Positions 24,574 through 35,725 of a stretch of DNA of 64,000 nucleotides are shown here, in pieces. The notes beneath the pieces were generated by a model, which did not search any database, had not been told where the DNA came from, and saw only the letters and a list, made by a program, of their open reading frames with translations. Where the stretch lies: contig OX387190.1 of assembly GCA_947561395.2 (NCBI GenBank), positions 26,468,858-26,532,857 on the forward strand, given 5' to 3'. The position numbers were made by a program, and so were the translations under genes. Numbering within the stretch: the first letter of the stretch is position 1; each line of letters begins with the position of its first letter. Source of the stretch: Buxus sempervirens (lineage: Eukaryota; Streptophyta; Magnoliopsida; Buxales; Buxaceae).

Positions 24574-26361
24574 ATGTCTTTAGTTAGATCTGCAGATCCA
24601 TCTACTAAATCATATGGCGAGTCCAAAATCTACACAAAAGGAAACAGCAATGGATCTGCATTATCTACTCACATGTTCCGCACAGATGAGCAACAGTATG
24701 GGATTGAATCCTTCTGCTTTGATGATTTCAACCAGCAGTACTTCTGTGGCTCCCCTCCAGAAGAGCTGTATAATTCACCAATTGAGTTTCTGCACCAATC
24801 AAATCTTGGAATTTCTGCATTTGGCCCAAAAGTTGCCTCTTCTTATCAGTTACTTTCTAGCCCTGCTTCTTCCATCACTGCACAAAAATCATTTACTACC
24901 TCTTACACGGCCATTAAACATCCTGATGTTTATCAATCTGATACCGTATCAGAATATTTTGATGAGCAAAGTCCAGTTCCCATAGACTATGATGAAGAAG
25001 AGATTAGATTAAAGCTCCAAGAATTAGAGAGAGCACTCCTGAATGATAATGATGATTATGTGTTTGCCATGGAGCAAAGAATGGATATCGACTGTGAATG
25101 GGGCAATCCAATCAAGAATCTACTGCTTCCCAATTCACCAAGGGAATCATCATCCTCAGACTCTAACCTCAGTATCATCAGCAGCAACAAAGAAATACTG
25201 CCACTACCTTCTATCTCAAGCCCATGCACTTCAAGACCCCTTACTCCTAAGCAACTGATTTTTGAATGTGCAGCTGCTATTGCAGAAGGAAACACTGAGG
25301 AAGCATCAACCATGATAACTGAGCTTCGGCAGTTGGTCTCAATCCAAGGAGATCCATCCCAAAGGATTGCAGCTTACATGGTAGAAGGTCTTGCTGCACG
25401 CATGGCTGCATCGGGTAAAGGCCTTTATAAGGCTTTGAAATGCAAAGAGCCCCCCACATCTGACAGACTCTCAGCTATGCAAATCCTCTTTGAGGTATGC
25501 CCTTGTTTTAAGTTTGGTTTCATGGCAGCAAATGGTATGATTGTTGAAGCATTTAGAGGTGAAGAAAGAGTTCATATCATAGACTTTGACATACAACAAG
25601 GAAGTCAGTATATAACATTGATCCAAGCACTTGCAAGTTGCAAAGGTAAGCCATCACACATGAGAATCACTGGGGTGGATGATCCAGAATCAGTTCAACG
25701 TACAGTTGGGGGCCTAAAGATAATTGGGCAACGACTTGAGAAGCTTGCAGAGGCAGTTGGTTTGCCATTTGAATTTCGAGCACTTGCTGCCAAGACTCCA
25801 GATGTCACCCCATCAATGCTGAACTGCAGATCTGGAGAAGCGCTTGTTGTCAACTTTGCTTTCCAGCTTCACCACATACCAGATGAGAGTGTCTCAATAG
25901 TGAACCAACGGGACCAGCTCCTTCGTATGGTCAAGAGCTTAGGTCCAAAGCTGGTGACAATGGTTGAACAAGACATGAACACCAACACTGCCCCATTCTA
26001 CCCAAGATTCATTGAAGCATACAATTACTACTCAGCTGTGTTTGAGTCCCTTGATGCAACTCTACCAAGGGACAGCCCGGATAGGATGAATGTTGAAAGG
26101 CAGTGCCTTGCTAAAGATATAGTCAACATTGTGGCCTGTGAGGGTGAAGAAAGGATAGAGAGGTATGAAGTTGCAGGGAAATGGAGGGCACGGATGACAA
26201 TGGCTGGGTTCACATCATGTCCTTTGAGTCCCCATGTGAATGATGCACTCCAGGGACTTATAAAGGAGTACTGTGACAAGTACAAGGTAAAGGTGGAACA
26301 AGGTGCACTGCATTTCGGATGGGAGAACAAAGCCTTGATTGTCACATCAGCATGGAAGTGA
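24574..26361 (+). CDS. SCL1: GRAS-family transcriptional regulator, PAT1 branch, SCL1-like
   Basis: A nuclear GRAS protein of 595 residues in one uninterrupted exon, as is usual for the family. The start is the ATG giving MSLVRSADPS, a beginning I recall from SCL1-like proteins of other plants. The N-terminal 220 residues are variable and acidic/Ser-rich. The GRAS domain spans about residues 222-595: LHRI (PKQLIFECAAAIAEGN), VHIID with VHIIDFD at about 333, LHRII, PFYRE (about 473-490) and the final SAW block ending ALIVTSAWK. All five blocks are present and open, so the gene looks intact. PAT1-branch members act in light (phytochrome A), stress and hormone signalling as co-regulators; the role of this one is inferred from family only. 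Nothing suggests transfer or decay. Neighbours are unrelated. Confidence 0.93.
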   Translation: MSLVRSADPSTKSYGESKIYTKGNSNGSALSTHMFRTDEQQYGIESFCFDDFNQQYFCGSPPEELYNSPIEFLHQSNLGISAFGPKVASSYQLLSSPASSITAQKSFTTSYTAIKHPDVYQSDTVSEYFDEQSPVPIDYDEEEIRLKLQELERALLNDNDDYVFAMEQRMDIDCEWGNPIKNLLLPNSPRESSSSDSNLSIISSNKEILPLPSISSPCTSRPLTPKQLIFECAAAIAEGNTEEASTMITELRQLVSIQGDPSQRIAAYMVEGLAARMAASGKGLYKALKCKEPPTSDRLSAMQILFEVCPCFKFGFMAANGMIVEAFRGEERVHIIDFDIQQGSQYITLIQALASCKGKPSHMRITGVDDPESVQRTVGGLKIIGQRLEKLAEAVGLPFEFRALAAKTPDVTPSMLNCRSGEALVVNFAFQLHHIPDESVSIVNQRDQLLRMVKSLGPKLVTMVEQDMNTNTAPFYPRFIEAYNYYSAVFESLDATLPRDSPDRMNVERQCLAKDIVNIVACEGEERIERYEVAGKWRARMTMAGFTSCPLSPHVNDALQGLIKEYCDKYKVKVEQGALHFGWENKALIVTSAWK

Positions 26362-29300
26362 TTTGTTTTGTTTGATTTCAGATATTTCTGCAACACCCAC
26401 CTGATCTTCCTGGTATTATTTGATTTTTGTATAAAGGTATTGTAATTTGTATGGATTATGATGGATTATGATATCTTAACAACTAATCCAAGTGAGACCA
26501 GAAGGTAATCTTGATTGTCATATTTTTCAGTTAACCACCTCAAGGAGTCCCTATTCATACGTCTAATCCCTGTCAAACAGCTCCACTGAGCTGCTTTATT
26601 ATTCTTTAATGCACCATGTCTATGTTAAAAGAAAAAGCCCAAGGTCTAGAGCCTACAATTCATGCAAAATATTCATCTTGAGATTTACAGAAATCTGGAT
26701 TATAACCCCGAGTCACAGAACATCTTAATCTGGAATTATTTCTATGCCATGCATCTCAATTTTATTCAATAGACATCTCCTCTGGTGGACCAACAGCAGA
26801 AATTCAGCTAAGCTTATCTGAGAATACCCAAGAAAATTGGGGGAAAAGGTGCCAAGCTGGTTGAGTAGTAAATGACAAAGTGATTAAAATGAAAGAGCAG
26901 AAGATTATATTGAAAATGAACCCTAATGATTCATCAAAAGAGGTTGCAGATTGAACAAGGAAGCCAATTCATATATTGAAAGTTCATGAACTGACTCTAG
27001 AATGGGACCTGCCCCTACACTAGAGTTTCCCAGCCCTTCTGTGAGATTTCTCATGCCAGAAAATTGATCAGGTTTACTAGATGACAATATAATGAATTCA
27101 TAACACAACATAAGATAATAGTAATCTTAACTCTATAAAATGTAAATGATTGAATTCAAGTGCGTTTGAACAATTCATTATCCATTCATTGCTTTTGAAT
27201 CCATCTATTTGGATTTGGTCTATATACCTAATCTGTAACTTTGGAGTCCACATTTTTAAAATCAACTGTTTTAAGACTTCGCATTTTCTGGACTATTTGA
27301 CAAACCATCAGAACCATTATGATTGAACAATTCAACCTGCAAGGATGATGAACAAATTGACTGGTTTAATCTGGGGAAAGGGCTGATGACTAACTCCAAA
27401 CAATCATTCCTAAAAAATTATCAAGATCCTAGAGGTTAAAGGGCTTAATCAAACAAGTTTCCATATATGGGTACATGGAATACAAGACATAAATCAAGTT
27501 ACCATATTATTCCACCAGCCAATAAATCAACCTTTTCCTGTTTTACTTGATGTATCACAAAATCAACATCCAAGTGATGTCTTTCAATGGTATTCTTGTA
27601 CAAAGAAATGTCTTTCACATTTCTAGGAAGTTTAACACCAAAGAATCGCAGGTTTTCCCTTCTCATTATGATTCCAGCTTGAATATTCAGCCACCAACTA
27701 TCGAGAAGCTCTTCTTTACATGAATATATGAAAAAAAAAATCTAAACAATTACTTCCCTTGAAGTGATACTTCACAGAAATAATAGAGTCTTACGTCCGG
27801 AAGATTATATCAGATGTACTAAACGTGCAACCAACAAATGGACACAAAAATCAAGTTGATCCTGGAGATCTCATACTTGCATTGCGTTTAGTGTAGTCTT
27901 CTTTGTAGTTTGAACTGGTCCTTGCCATTCTCAATACTCACCATTTTTTTTTTTTTTTTTGCTTTTTTGCAATCACAGTTGAACCACTTGGGTTCTGACT
28001 TTCAAATCAATTCTTGACAGCATATACTTAATCTTTACAAACACCTTTTCCAACTGATCAAAATTTTCCTCCAAAAGTTTTTAGTTACCTGAAGATTTTG
28101 CCAAAAATTAATTCAGTCACCAACTCCTCCATCACCAACAATTTTAACAATTTAGTTCTTTTGGTCATGACCAAAACTGTAGCTCTGATACCATTTGCTA
28201 CATGCTCTCTTTAAATTGATCTGATTCACTTGTACTTTCAAAATGAAGTCTATCAAATCTCTTAATTATTTTAAAGAAAATGATGATAAGAGGCTTTTCC
28301 ATAATCTCTTCATTTCTCCAAAAGATAATTAAAGCATTATCAACTTGCACTTTAAACTTTCCTTGAAAATGGCTAAGAATAATCCACTTTCCAGTAACTA
28401 CTCTAAAATTGCCCAAACACAAGTAGTTAAGTAACTACACTATCATCATATAGATACCAATTTAGACGCCCTGCATATATAGGTACTTTATGCATATGCA
28501 AATGGAAAACAATATGTACATAACATGATGCATTGCCAGCTATGCAGCAAACATAAAAAATTTGTTAGGGGTAGACCCTAACTCTGTAAGCCTTTTTTGG
28601 AAAAATATAGAAGACTATGAGGGAAACCCAACTTTCCCACGTGAGTGGGCAGTTCAATTGCAAAAAAATGAGTTCATGTCATCTGCAATGTGAGCTGGAA
28701 ATGTCTCTTGTGGCCCCAATCACTTGGTACTCGCAAGACACACATAGTACATGTTTATTGGATAGTTTTTACCTAGTTTGATTGATGGGTAATTGACTTT
28801 ATGTTGGTTGTATTAGATGGAATATTGGGAAGGAAGGGTAATTAGTAGGAGCTAAAAAATAGTTTGAGCTTCATTTTATACCAGGAAGGTGTCGTCACTT
28901 TGAATAATAGTATAAATCCTTTCTTTATGAGTGTTATAATTGAAATAGTTTTATTACTTGATGAAAGGTTTTCAAGAATAAATCAAAATTTTCTTCTTGT
29001 CTCTACATTGATTCTTAGGCATATGAATGTGAATTTTTACTATCTCCTTTAAATAGTACATGGCACCCAATATCTTCTTGACACAAACTAAACAATTAAG
29101 GAATTTCAATGTTAGTTGGCCAACTTGGCCTCACAATGTTTATTTTCCTAACATGGGCTTTCCCCTGCATAAATGGTTAATATGACAAATAAAAAGCGTC
29201 CATAAAATATAAGACTGTTTTAATAGATCACTTCAACAATTAGCCAATGGCACAAGAATAGACTAGACAACATAATTCTTCCTTAACATGGATGATAAAT

Positions 29301-29554
29301 CTTCACCCATTTGCTAAGATAAAACATCACTCCGACTGGCGTAACCATATTGACGTCTTGACATAGATACATTGGGCCGTGTTTTGTTAATAGTTTTATT
29401 ATGCTGGCCGAGAAAGCAACCTAATACATTTTTGGATCATAACAAATTCTGGAAAGCCTTTTTCTTGGAAAAACTAGCTCTATGAAACGAATTGGGATAA
29501 AATTATAAAATTAACAACAATAAAAAAAGAACTCTCAGACAAACCAATTATGAA
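26362..29554. other. Spacer between the GRAS and ABCI10 genes with copia debris
   Basis: The first 200 bp should be the GRAS 3' UTR. From about 27480 to 28560 there are pieces of a decayed LTR retrotransposon (separate entry). The remainder shows no gene, RNA or repeat that I recognise. Confidence 0.5.
27480..28560 (-). mobile_element. Decayed LTR retrotransposon, minus strand
   Basis: At 28182-28193 the minus strand reads TGGTATCAGAGC, the classic initiator-Met tRNA primer-binding site, directly following ...GTAGCAAA, so an LTR lies at 28196 and above. Further along the minus strand (about 27640-27510) a broken frame reads like the end of a copia RNase H (NTIERHHLDVDFVIHQV). Only about 1 kb survives between them, so most of pol is deleted. 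The outer LTR edge is not resolved. Confidence 0.5.
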
Positions 29555-32500
29555 TCATGCAGTTGAGTTTATTTTGCTGACATATGAGGCTTGTCTCTTT
29601 TTTATGAAATCCATGATGCTTGAAGCATCACTTTGCATGACAATTCTTCCATATTCCATATAGACAGCACCATCTGCATGTTCTAGCTCTTCCAAGCGAT
29701 GGGTCACCCACAATGCTGTAACATCTCCTGATTTAGAAAGAGAGTTCTTTACAGCATCTATTACTCCAATCTGATTAGAAAAAATTGGTAAAATTATTAA
29801 GTTAGGCAAAAGATGATATTGAAAAGCAAATGTATTGTTCATGAGTACAGAAAAGTTAAAAGAAAATTTTCTGAGAAACTCAGGGAGGATTCTGACTTCC
29901 TATTTCTAGATGCATCCTATCTTCATGTGTGTATGCTCCAAATGCACTGAAGTACTTGAAAATAGAACCTTAGATGATAACATAAGCTGGAATTGTGCTT
30001 ACATTAAAACCGTAAGGACATGATATAAGATGCATACTTGCAACCCCAAAATAAAAAATTCCACAATGGAAAATTACAGTTAATGTCTGTCTAATGCTAT
30101 CAATCACAGAGATCATAAAGATTTTGTGGTCTGTGACCTACTGAGCCTCATGATGGGTGTGGAAGAAAAACACAAAACAAAGAGTTGGCGAGCAGTCCTG
30201 AACAAACACAGCTGATTAACATTTCTTTTGATGTCCAAGCCACTCTTGCCAATATCACATAAATGATCACATGTGATCATGAATTCATAGATTTTAACAA
30301 AAAATATTATATATCTGTGTCCCTAAATGGTAGAATTGAAAAGAAACTTGGGTTCTCTTCAACAGTTTTTAAATGCAGGAAGGTTCTCACAATACCTCAA
30401 ACATGGTTTGAGGAGCCTCAGAGCAAACACTACTAACTAGTTTGTTCACTCTTGAAACATACCTCTGATCTCATTTTCATAACTAGAATTTGAATTTAAC
30501 ATTGCAACTGGTAGACATTCCAACAATGTTTATATGCTAAGATAAAAGAGAGATGAGAAATGCAAAAGCCAAACAGAGCCACTGAATGATAATGAAAACT
30601 AGAATGCCAGATCATGACATAATCATAAAATGGGAAGAGAGAGAGATGGAAATACCTGATCGTTTTCATCCAAAAATGTTGTGAGCTCATCTAATAATAA
30701 TACTTTGCATGCTTCAGCTAAAGCCCCAGCAACAGCAACCCTCTGTTTCTGACCACCACTGAGAGTCTGAACTGGCCTCTACTAGTTACAACACCAAAAT
30801 CATATAAGTTTCAAGAATATTTCCTATAAACTAACATTGTCACATCATAACATACTTTTAGGTAGTCAAGCATGCCCACAGCGGCTAAAGCTTTTTCTAC
30901 TCTTGACTCAATTTCATCCTTGGTCAGGTTGAATTTGCCAAGACCAAATGCAACATCAGCATCTACTGTAGGCATCACTACCTGGCGAAACATATAACTA
31001 CTTAATTACATCTTCAATACAGCAACAGAAACATATCATCAGGAAATTTTAATATGTAAGATTATTGAAGACACAAGTTATTAATAAGCTTGTATTCATC
31101 TATAATATAGAAAAATGAGTAGGAAATCATCATTTTGTGAAGCAAATAGATAATTAACATTTACTAAATATGGATCTGTAAAAAGTGCATATTCTATAGC
31201 AGCATCCTAAAATAAAGAGTATCAGTAGGAAATCATCACTTTGTGAAAATCAGACGAACATTAATATCTGATTTTTTGGGTACAAAAAAATTAATATTTG
31301 TTACAGATGTTGATACTCTTACAACTCTATCAAAGTACCATAGTGCAAAAACTTGGTACTCACATTCTCCGGATAACTGAGTTCCTGCAGAAAATTTGCT
31401 CAAGCTCTCGATGGATTGTTCAACTTGTTAAATCACTTATTAAAGCTTTTGAGTTTTATTTGTGTTTTTGCCAGGCACAATTTGTCAGAGGATCTTATAG
31501 TGGAGCTTCCCTCATTTGACCTGAGAGGCAGGTTATTGCATTGGTTCTTCTTCACTCTATCTTTTGGACTATTTGTGGAGAGAGAAACAGCAGAAATCTT
31601 GAAAATGTAAGGTCCGGCACCTATTCTATTATAGTGAGCATTGGTAGCTTATTGGGCTTGTGATAAGTTGGATCATCTGTTTTAAATATTCGGGAGAGCT
31701 TACCACTCAGCTAGGGGTGACAATTCTCAATGCAAAATCCCAGTTTTAAACAGATTTTGATTGGCTTTGCACTATGTGGGTTTATCAAGTAAACCCTGCC
31801 AATAAACTCAAATCCACTGGGTTTAAACTGGATTAGGCTGGCTACTTTCATGCCATCTGACCTGAACCCATGTCTTGATATATGCTTCCTTGGGAGTTCA
31901 GGACCCTCAAAAGTTGACGGGGCAAACATCACAGGTCATGTTATCTATACCTTTTTGGGTCTATTGGCAAGGCTGACACCTAGAGCTGAGGTGCTTAGTT
32001 ACTGATATGAGACCTTTGAGTTTGATTTCAGTAGTATTGAGCGGGATTCTAATACAACCATCACTTGGTTGATATTTTATATCCTCATTTTTCTGGTTAA
32101 TATCTAAGAGTTCTTGAATCTTACAAACCTAAAGTACTAAATTTTGGCAATTAAAGCAATAATAAAAATGAAGAAACGAACCTGGTGATCCGGGTTTTGG
32201 AAAACAAAGCTCTTGGGCCTCTTCACATACACTGTTCCACTACTTGGTTTCAAGAGCCCTGCCAATACCTGCACCATTCACAACATCATTATCCCACTCT
32301 TTACTTGCCGAAATATATTCAGGAAATTCATACACAATTTGAATCCAAGAGCTCAAAATTTCACCAATCCAGTTGTTTAATATCAAAAGCGTTTGAAATT
32401 TAATCAATCAAACAAGCAAGAAAATAAATAAGTAGACAAATAACCTTCAAAAGGGTTGATTTTCCGCATCCATTGGGTCCAAGAAGCATCCACAACTGTC

Positions 32501-32776
32501 CCGAAGGAATCCGTATTGAACAGTCTTCAAGAACTGGCATCAACTTCCCATTTCTAGTAGTGACCGAGAAATTCAAATTCCGCCCTTGGATGGCAAAATT
32601 CTGAGTCAGAATATCACTACAATGAAGCAACCAATAGAGTTAAACATGCCGTTTGTGTTCGAAGAAATGCCTGATCGAAATTTGACAATTACTATGGTTC
32701 GTTACCTTTTAGATCCACTTGAGCGAAGAGGTCCAACGTGAATTGCGGACGCTCGAGCAAGAGAGAAGTCGTTCAT
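29555..32776 (-). CDS. ABCI10: ABC transporter I family member 10 (ATPase), frameshifted in exon 5
   Basis: Soluble ABC ATPase resembling Arabidopsis ABCI10, a chloroplast protein of the energy-coupling-factor type. Six GT-AG exons: 32776-32706, 32616-32445, 32268-32182, 30981-30856, 30779-30656, 29770-29555. Ignoring one extra base the product is 264 residues, near the family length. The N-terminus ([10 protein letters not shown]) could be a transit peptide. Walker A is GPNGCGKST (70-78), the Q-loop FQNPDHQ (104-110), the signature LSGGQ (158-162), Walker B VLLLDE and the H-loop WVTHR. Exon 5 is 124 nt where 123 is needed: a run of four A on the plus strand (30720-30723) puts an extra base after residue 171, giving TGA at 30714-30716, so Walker B and the H-loop would be lost. 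This may be a sequencing homopolymer error or a true null allele. The remaining exons and splice sites are clean. Confidence 0.85.
30720..30723 (-). other. One-base frameshift in ABCI10 exon 5
   Basis: The run of four T on the coding strand lies between the LSGGQ-K-Q-R stretch and the LLLDE stretch. The two halves are each in clear family reading frame but differ by one base. The flanking splice sites agree with phase 0 on both sides, so a shifted exon edge does not rescue it. Confidence 0.75.
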
Positions 32777-33761
32777 CGCATAACTAACTTCTTAACTATT
32801 TTAACTAGCAACCGATTGAAGTGCAAGAGAAACTGAGAACTTCAAGCAGTGTGACGAGTGACGACTTTGATTCTCAATCACCAAATTTAAGGTATAAAAT
32901 GACCTAAACGGAAAATGCTCAGGTAGTTGGAATTTTGATGTTTTTGGGATTATATATTAGCTTTTAAATAAACTTGAGGGGGCTTGCACGTGCAAATAAA
33001 CTTGAAACGTGTATTTATTAAAAATGCACATATCAACCAGTCATATATAAGTGGTTCACAAAATAAATATTATGAGTTGGTGATCTTGCAGTGAGTGCAT
33101 GCAAATGTTTGCAACCGATCCGAATTACGGAGGAACATTATCAAGAAAGGAAACAAACCCATAAAAGAATACCTTTTACCATAGCAAGAAATTCTAATGC
33201 AAATGTTGTACTGTTGTTGGAAAGTCTAGAGTTGATTGCATCCCGATAAGCTAGACCGATAGTGTAAATGGTGGGGATAAGAAATGTGAAACAGGCACCC
33301 TCAAGGTATTATCACCCGAGGGCTTCAAGAGATCGGTAGTACAGCCTCTCTTCTCCACCGATTTCACAAAACAAGAAATGACAAATAGATCAAACACAAC
33401 CTCTCAAATAAATCCACGAAGAGATCACATCAACCGGAGCTCATAATTTCAACAGCACCAATAGATGAACAAGGACAATTGAAAAAAAAAAGCTCTTTAA
33501 CAGAAAGCCACATATAATCAAAGAGAAAAACAAATAACAAGAAGGCTAGAAATATGAGAAACCAACTCGAAATAGAACATCTAAATCTGACAATCCAAAA
33601 GCCATATTTTGCGAATTTGAAGAGAGAGCGAGACAAGCAAAGACTGAGACAAAGAAAGATAGTGAAACCCACATTGGATCTAAGCTGAACTTCTTTTGAG
33701 TGTCCACCGAGGTCATCTGAGAGCTGGTTCATTTAGGGACTTCAAATATTGGAGTTCGATT
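32777..33761. other. Upstream region of ABCI10
   Basis: It begins with the ABCI10 5' leader, which has an upstream ATG (32781-32779) followed at once by a stop (ATG CGA TGA). No other gene is certain. A minus-strand frame at 33430-33732 begins with a real ATG (MNQLSDDLGG) followed by a possible donor (gtgggt), but I recognise no family and it quickly turns hydrophobic/low-complexity. Confidence 0.4.
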
Positions 33762-33772
33762 AAGTATGCGTG
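33762..33772. repeat. TSD of the full-length LINE, left copy
   Basis: The sequence aagtatgcgtg is repeated at 39938-39948 after the A-tail. The bottom-strand nick would fall at actt/aatc, matching the T-rich preference of L1 endonucleases. Confidence 0.85.
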
Positions 33773-34409
33773 GGGCAACAATTCTTCCCTTAATTAGATG
33801 TGGGGCAACAAGGCGATTTGAAGGCGTTTTGAAGAGAACAAGGCGATTTGAAGGCGATTTGGTGGTTTGAATTTGGGTCGGTTTCCTTTTGATTTTTGTC
33901 GGTATTCGTTTGGATTGGCGTAAGGCTCGAGGTGCGAAAATCTGGCGGTTACTAAGATACGGCGGATTTCCTCTACTGACTTCTGGTATTCTACCTCGGG
34001 GAGTCGGTGTGGTTTTCTACTCCGGTTTCTTTCTTGCAGCTGGTTTTCGCCTTCTGGAGCTTTTGGTTTACCTTTCCTCTTCGTCTACCTCTCAAATCTT
34101 TCACTCGATCCATGCTAACCATTGCAGACCTTCTGTAGTCGCCTTTTATCACTTTATCACTTCCTTCTCCTTCCTGTTGTATCTTCTTTCGTTCCATTCT
34201 TCCTTCCTGTTTGTGTTCGTTGATTTATCCCACTTCCAAACTTGTTAACAGTTTGTCACAGTTGCTAGGGGTTTTTCTGCTCTCCTTGCCCCTATCGCTT
34301 CTGTCTTCGACGTTCTGGTTCTCGTCGCTCTTGCATCCCCCCCTTTCGTTATGAACTAACTTAGTTGCTTCCCTGTGAGTGGAGCCTGGTTTTGTTTCTT
34401 TCTGCCGTG

Positions 34410-35723
34410 ATGGAGGATATATCAGATAAGTTCCAACAGTTATTACTGCCAAATAGACCCACAAAGGTTTTCAAACTCCTTGACTCAGAAAGATCTCGTC
34501 TCATAGACAAATGGAGTTTCCTGCTCCTTCTAAGCATTCCTGGTTCGGCCCCTTCTTTGAATGCTGTCCGGAATTTCTTAGACAGAGCTTGGAAAAATAT
34601 CAAGGTGTTATCCTTGTCGCAGTTTGGTCCGTCTCGGTTCATGGTTGCGCTATCTTCGCAGGAAGAGTTGGAACAGGTTTTGCTTTCCCAGCCTTGGTTT
34701 ATAAATGGGGCGTTGGTTATTATGGCCCAGCTCTCATCCGCTGAAGAAGCAGAGTGTTTTGTGTTCAAGACTTTTACCATCTGGATTCAACTGCTTTACC
34801 TACCCAGGGCTTTGTTAGATGAACAATTCTTGTATCGGTTTGGAGAGGATTTTGGTAAACCACTCGAGGTGGAGCTCCCTCAGTCTTCAGAATCTACATG
34901 TGCTTGCATCCGTATGGAACTTTCTTTGGATTGTGCCTTACCTGCTGGTATCTTTGTTGAATCTATAGATTCAACTCAGGTTTGGGTGTGTTTTGCTTAT
35001 GAAGGAATTCCCACTTTTTGTTTTGGTTGTGGTCTTTTGGGTCATTCTATTACGTCTTGTGCTAATCCTATGCTTGCCAGCAATTCATCCAGTTCTACAG
35101 ACGGTGACCCCAAGTACACGCCGGAAAATACCACCGCTTGCCGAAGACGAAGGAACTCACTGATGAAGAAAGACAGTGAAGCAGCTCAAACTCCCTGTTC
35201 GGGTCGGGCCGGGTTTGGTTCGGATCCCCCTATTGCGCAATCCAGACTTCATCAATACCGAACATCATCCACCTTGCCTAGTGGACTGAGCCCAAGATCC
35301 GACGCTGCCTCTTCTGTTGGTTTAGTTCATTCGGCTTCTCAAGACCACGGCCCATTCTCGTTTTCTGCTGCTGCTCACCTCAAGCAAGCCCATCCGAACA
35401 CTTCTTTTAACCTCCTCCTTACCGATTTCTTTAAAAACCCAGCCCATGATCAATCCATATCAAACCCTTTTAAGTTCTCGGCCTCCCCCCATTTGACCAT
35501 TTCAGAGCATACTGATTCCATGTTGCACTCTTCTCCAACCAGAACCAAACGGCCTCGTCGGAAACCTCTACTGATAAAATCTATGGCAGCAAGGGACGAC
35601 ACTCCAGGGCATCCTTCTCGCAGGGACGACGCTCCTACCTCTAAGAAGCGGAAATCTTCCTCCTCTGTCTCTGCTGACATTCATTCTGAACCACCTGCTG
35701 GGTGCTCCTCTTCGAGCACTTAA
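34410..35723 (+). CDS. LINE ORF1, RNA-binding DUF4283/zinc-knuckle protein
   Basis: A protein of 437 residues starting MEDISDKFQQLL. The first 180 residues resemble the DUF4283 domain of plant LINE ORF1 proteins, with LSQFGPSRFMVALSS and QPWFINGALVIM. A zinc knuckle of the CX2CX4HX4C type follows at about residues 203-217 (CFGCGLLGHSITSC). The C-terminal half is Ser/Pro-rich and basic, including a KRPRRK run near residue 386 that could act in nucleic-acid binding or nuclear import. In this family the product coats the element RNA as a nucleoprotein particle. The ATG chosen is the first in frame. The stop at 35721-35723 is two bases before ORF2. Confidence 0.85.
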   Translation: MEDISDKFQQLLLPNRPTKVFKLLDSERSRLIDKWSFLLLLSIPGSAPSLNAVRNFLDRAWKNIKVLSLSQFGPSRFMVALSSQEELEQVLLSQPWFINGALVIMAQLSSAEEAECFVFKTFTIWIQLLYLPRALLDEQFLYRFGEDFGKPLEVELPQSSESTCACIRMELSLDCALPAGIFVESIDSTQVWVCFAYEGIPTFCFGCGLLGHSITSCANPMLASNSSSSTDGDPKYTPENTTACRRRRNSLMKKDSEAAQTPCSGRAGFGSDPPIAQSRLHQYRTSSTLPSGLSPRSDAASSVGLVHSASQDHGPFSFSAAAHLKQAHPNTSFNLLLTDFFKNPAHDQSISNPFKFSASPHLTISEHTDSMLHSSPTRTKRPRRKPLLIKSMAARDDTPGHPSRRDDAPTSKKRKSSSSVSADIHSEPPAGCSSSST

Positions 35724-35725
35724 TC

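Noticed and set aside
33430-33732. Minus-strand frame MNQLSDDLGG... as first exon of a gene upstream of ABCI10
   Set aside because: Only the first 20 codons look protein-like; no following exon could be found.
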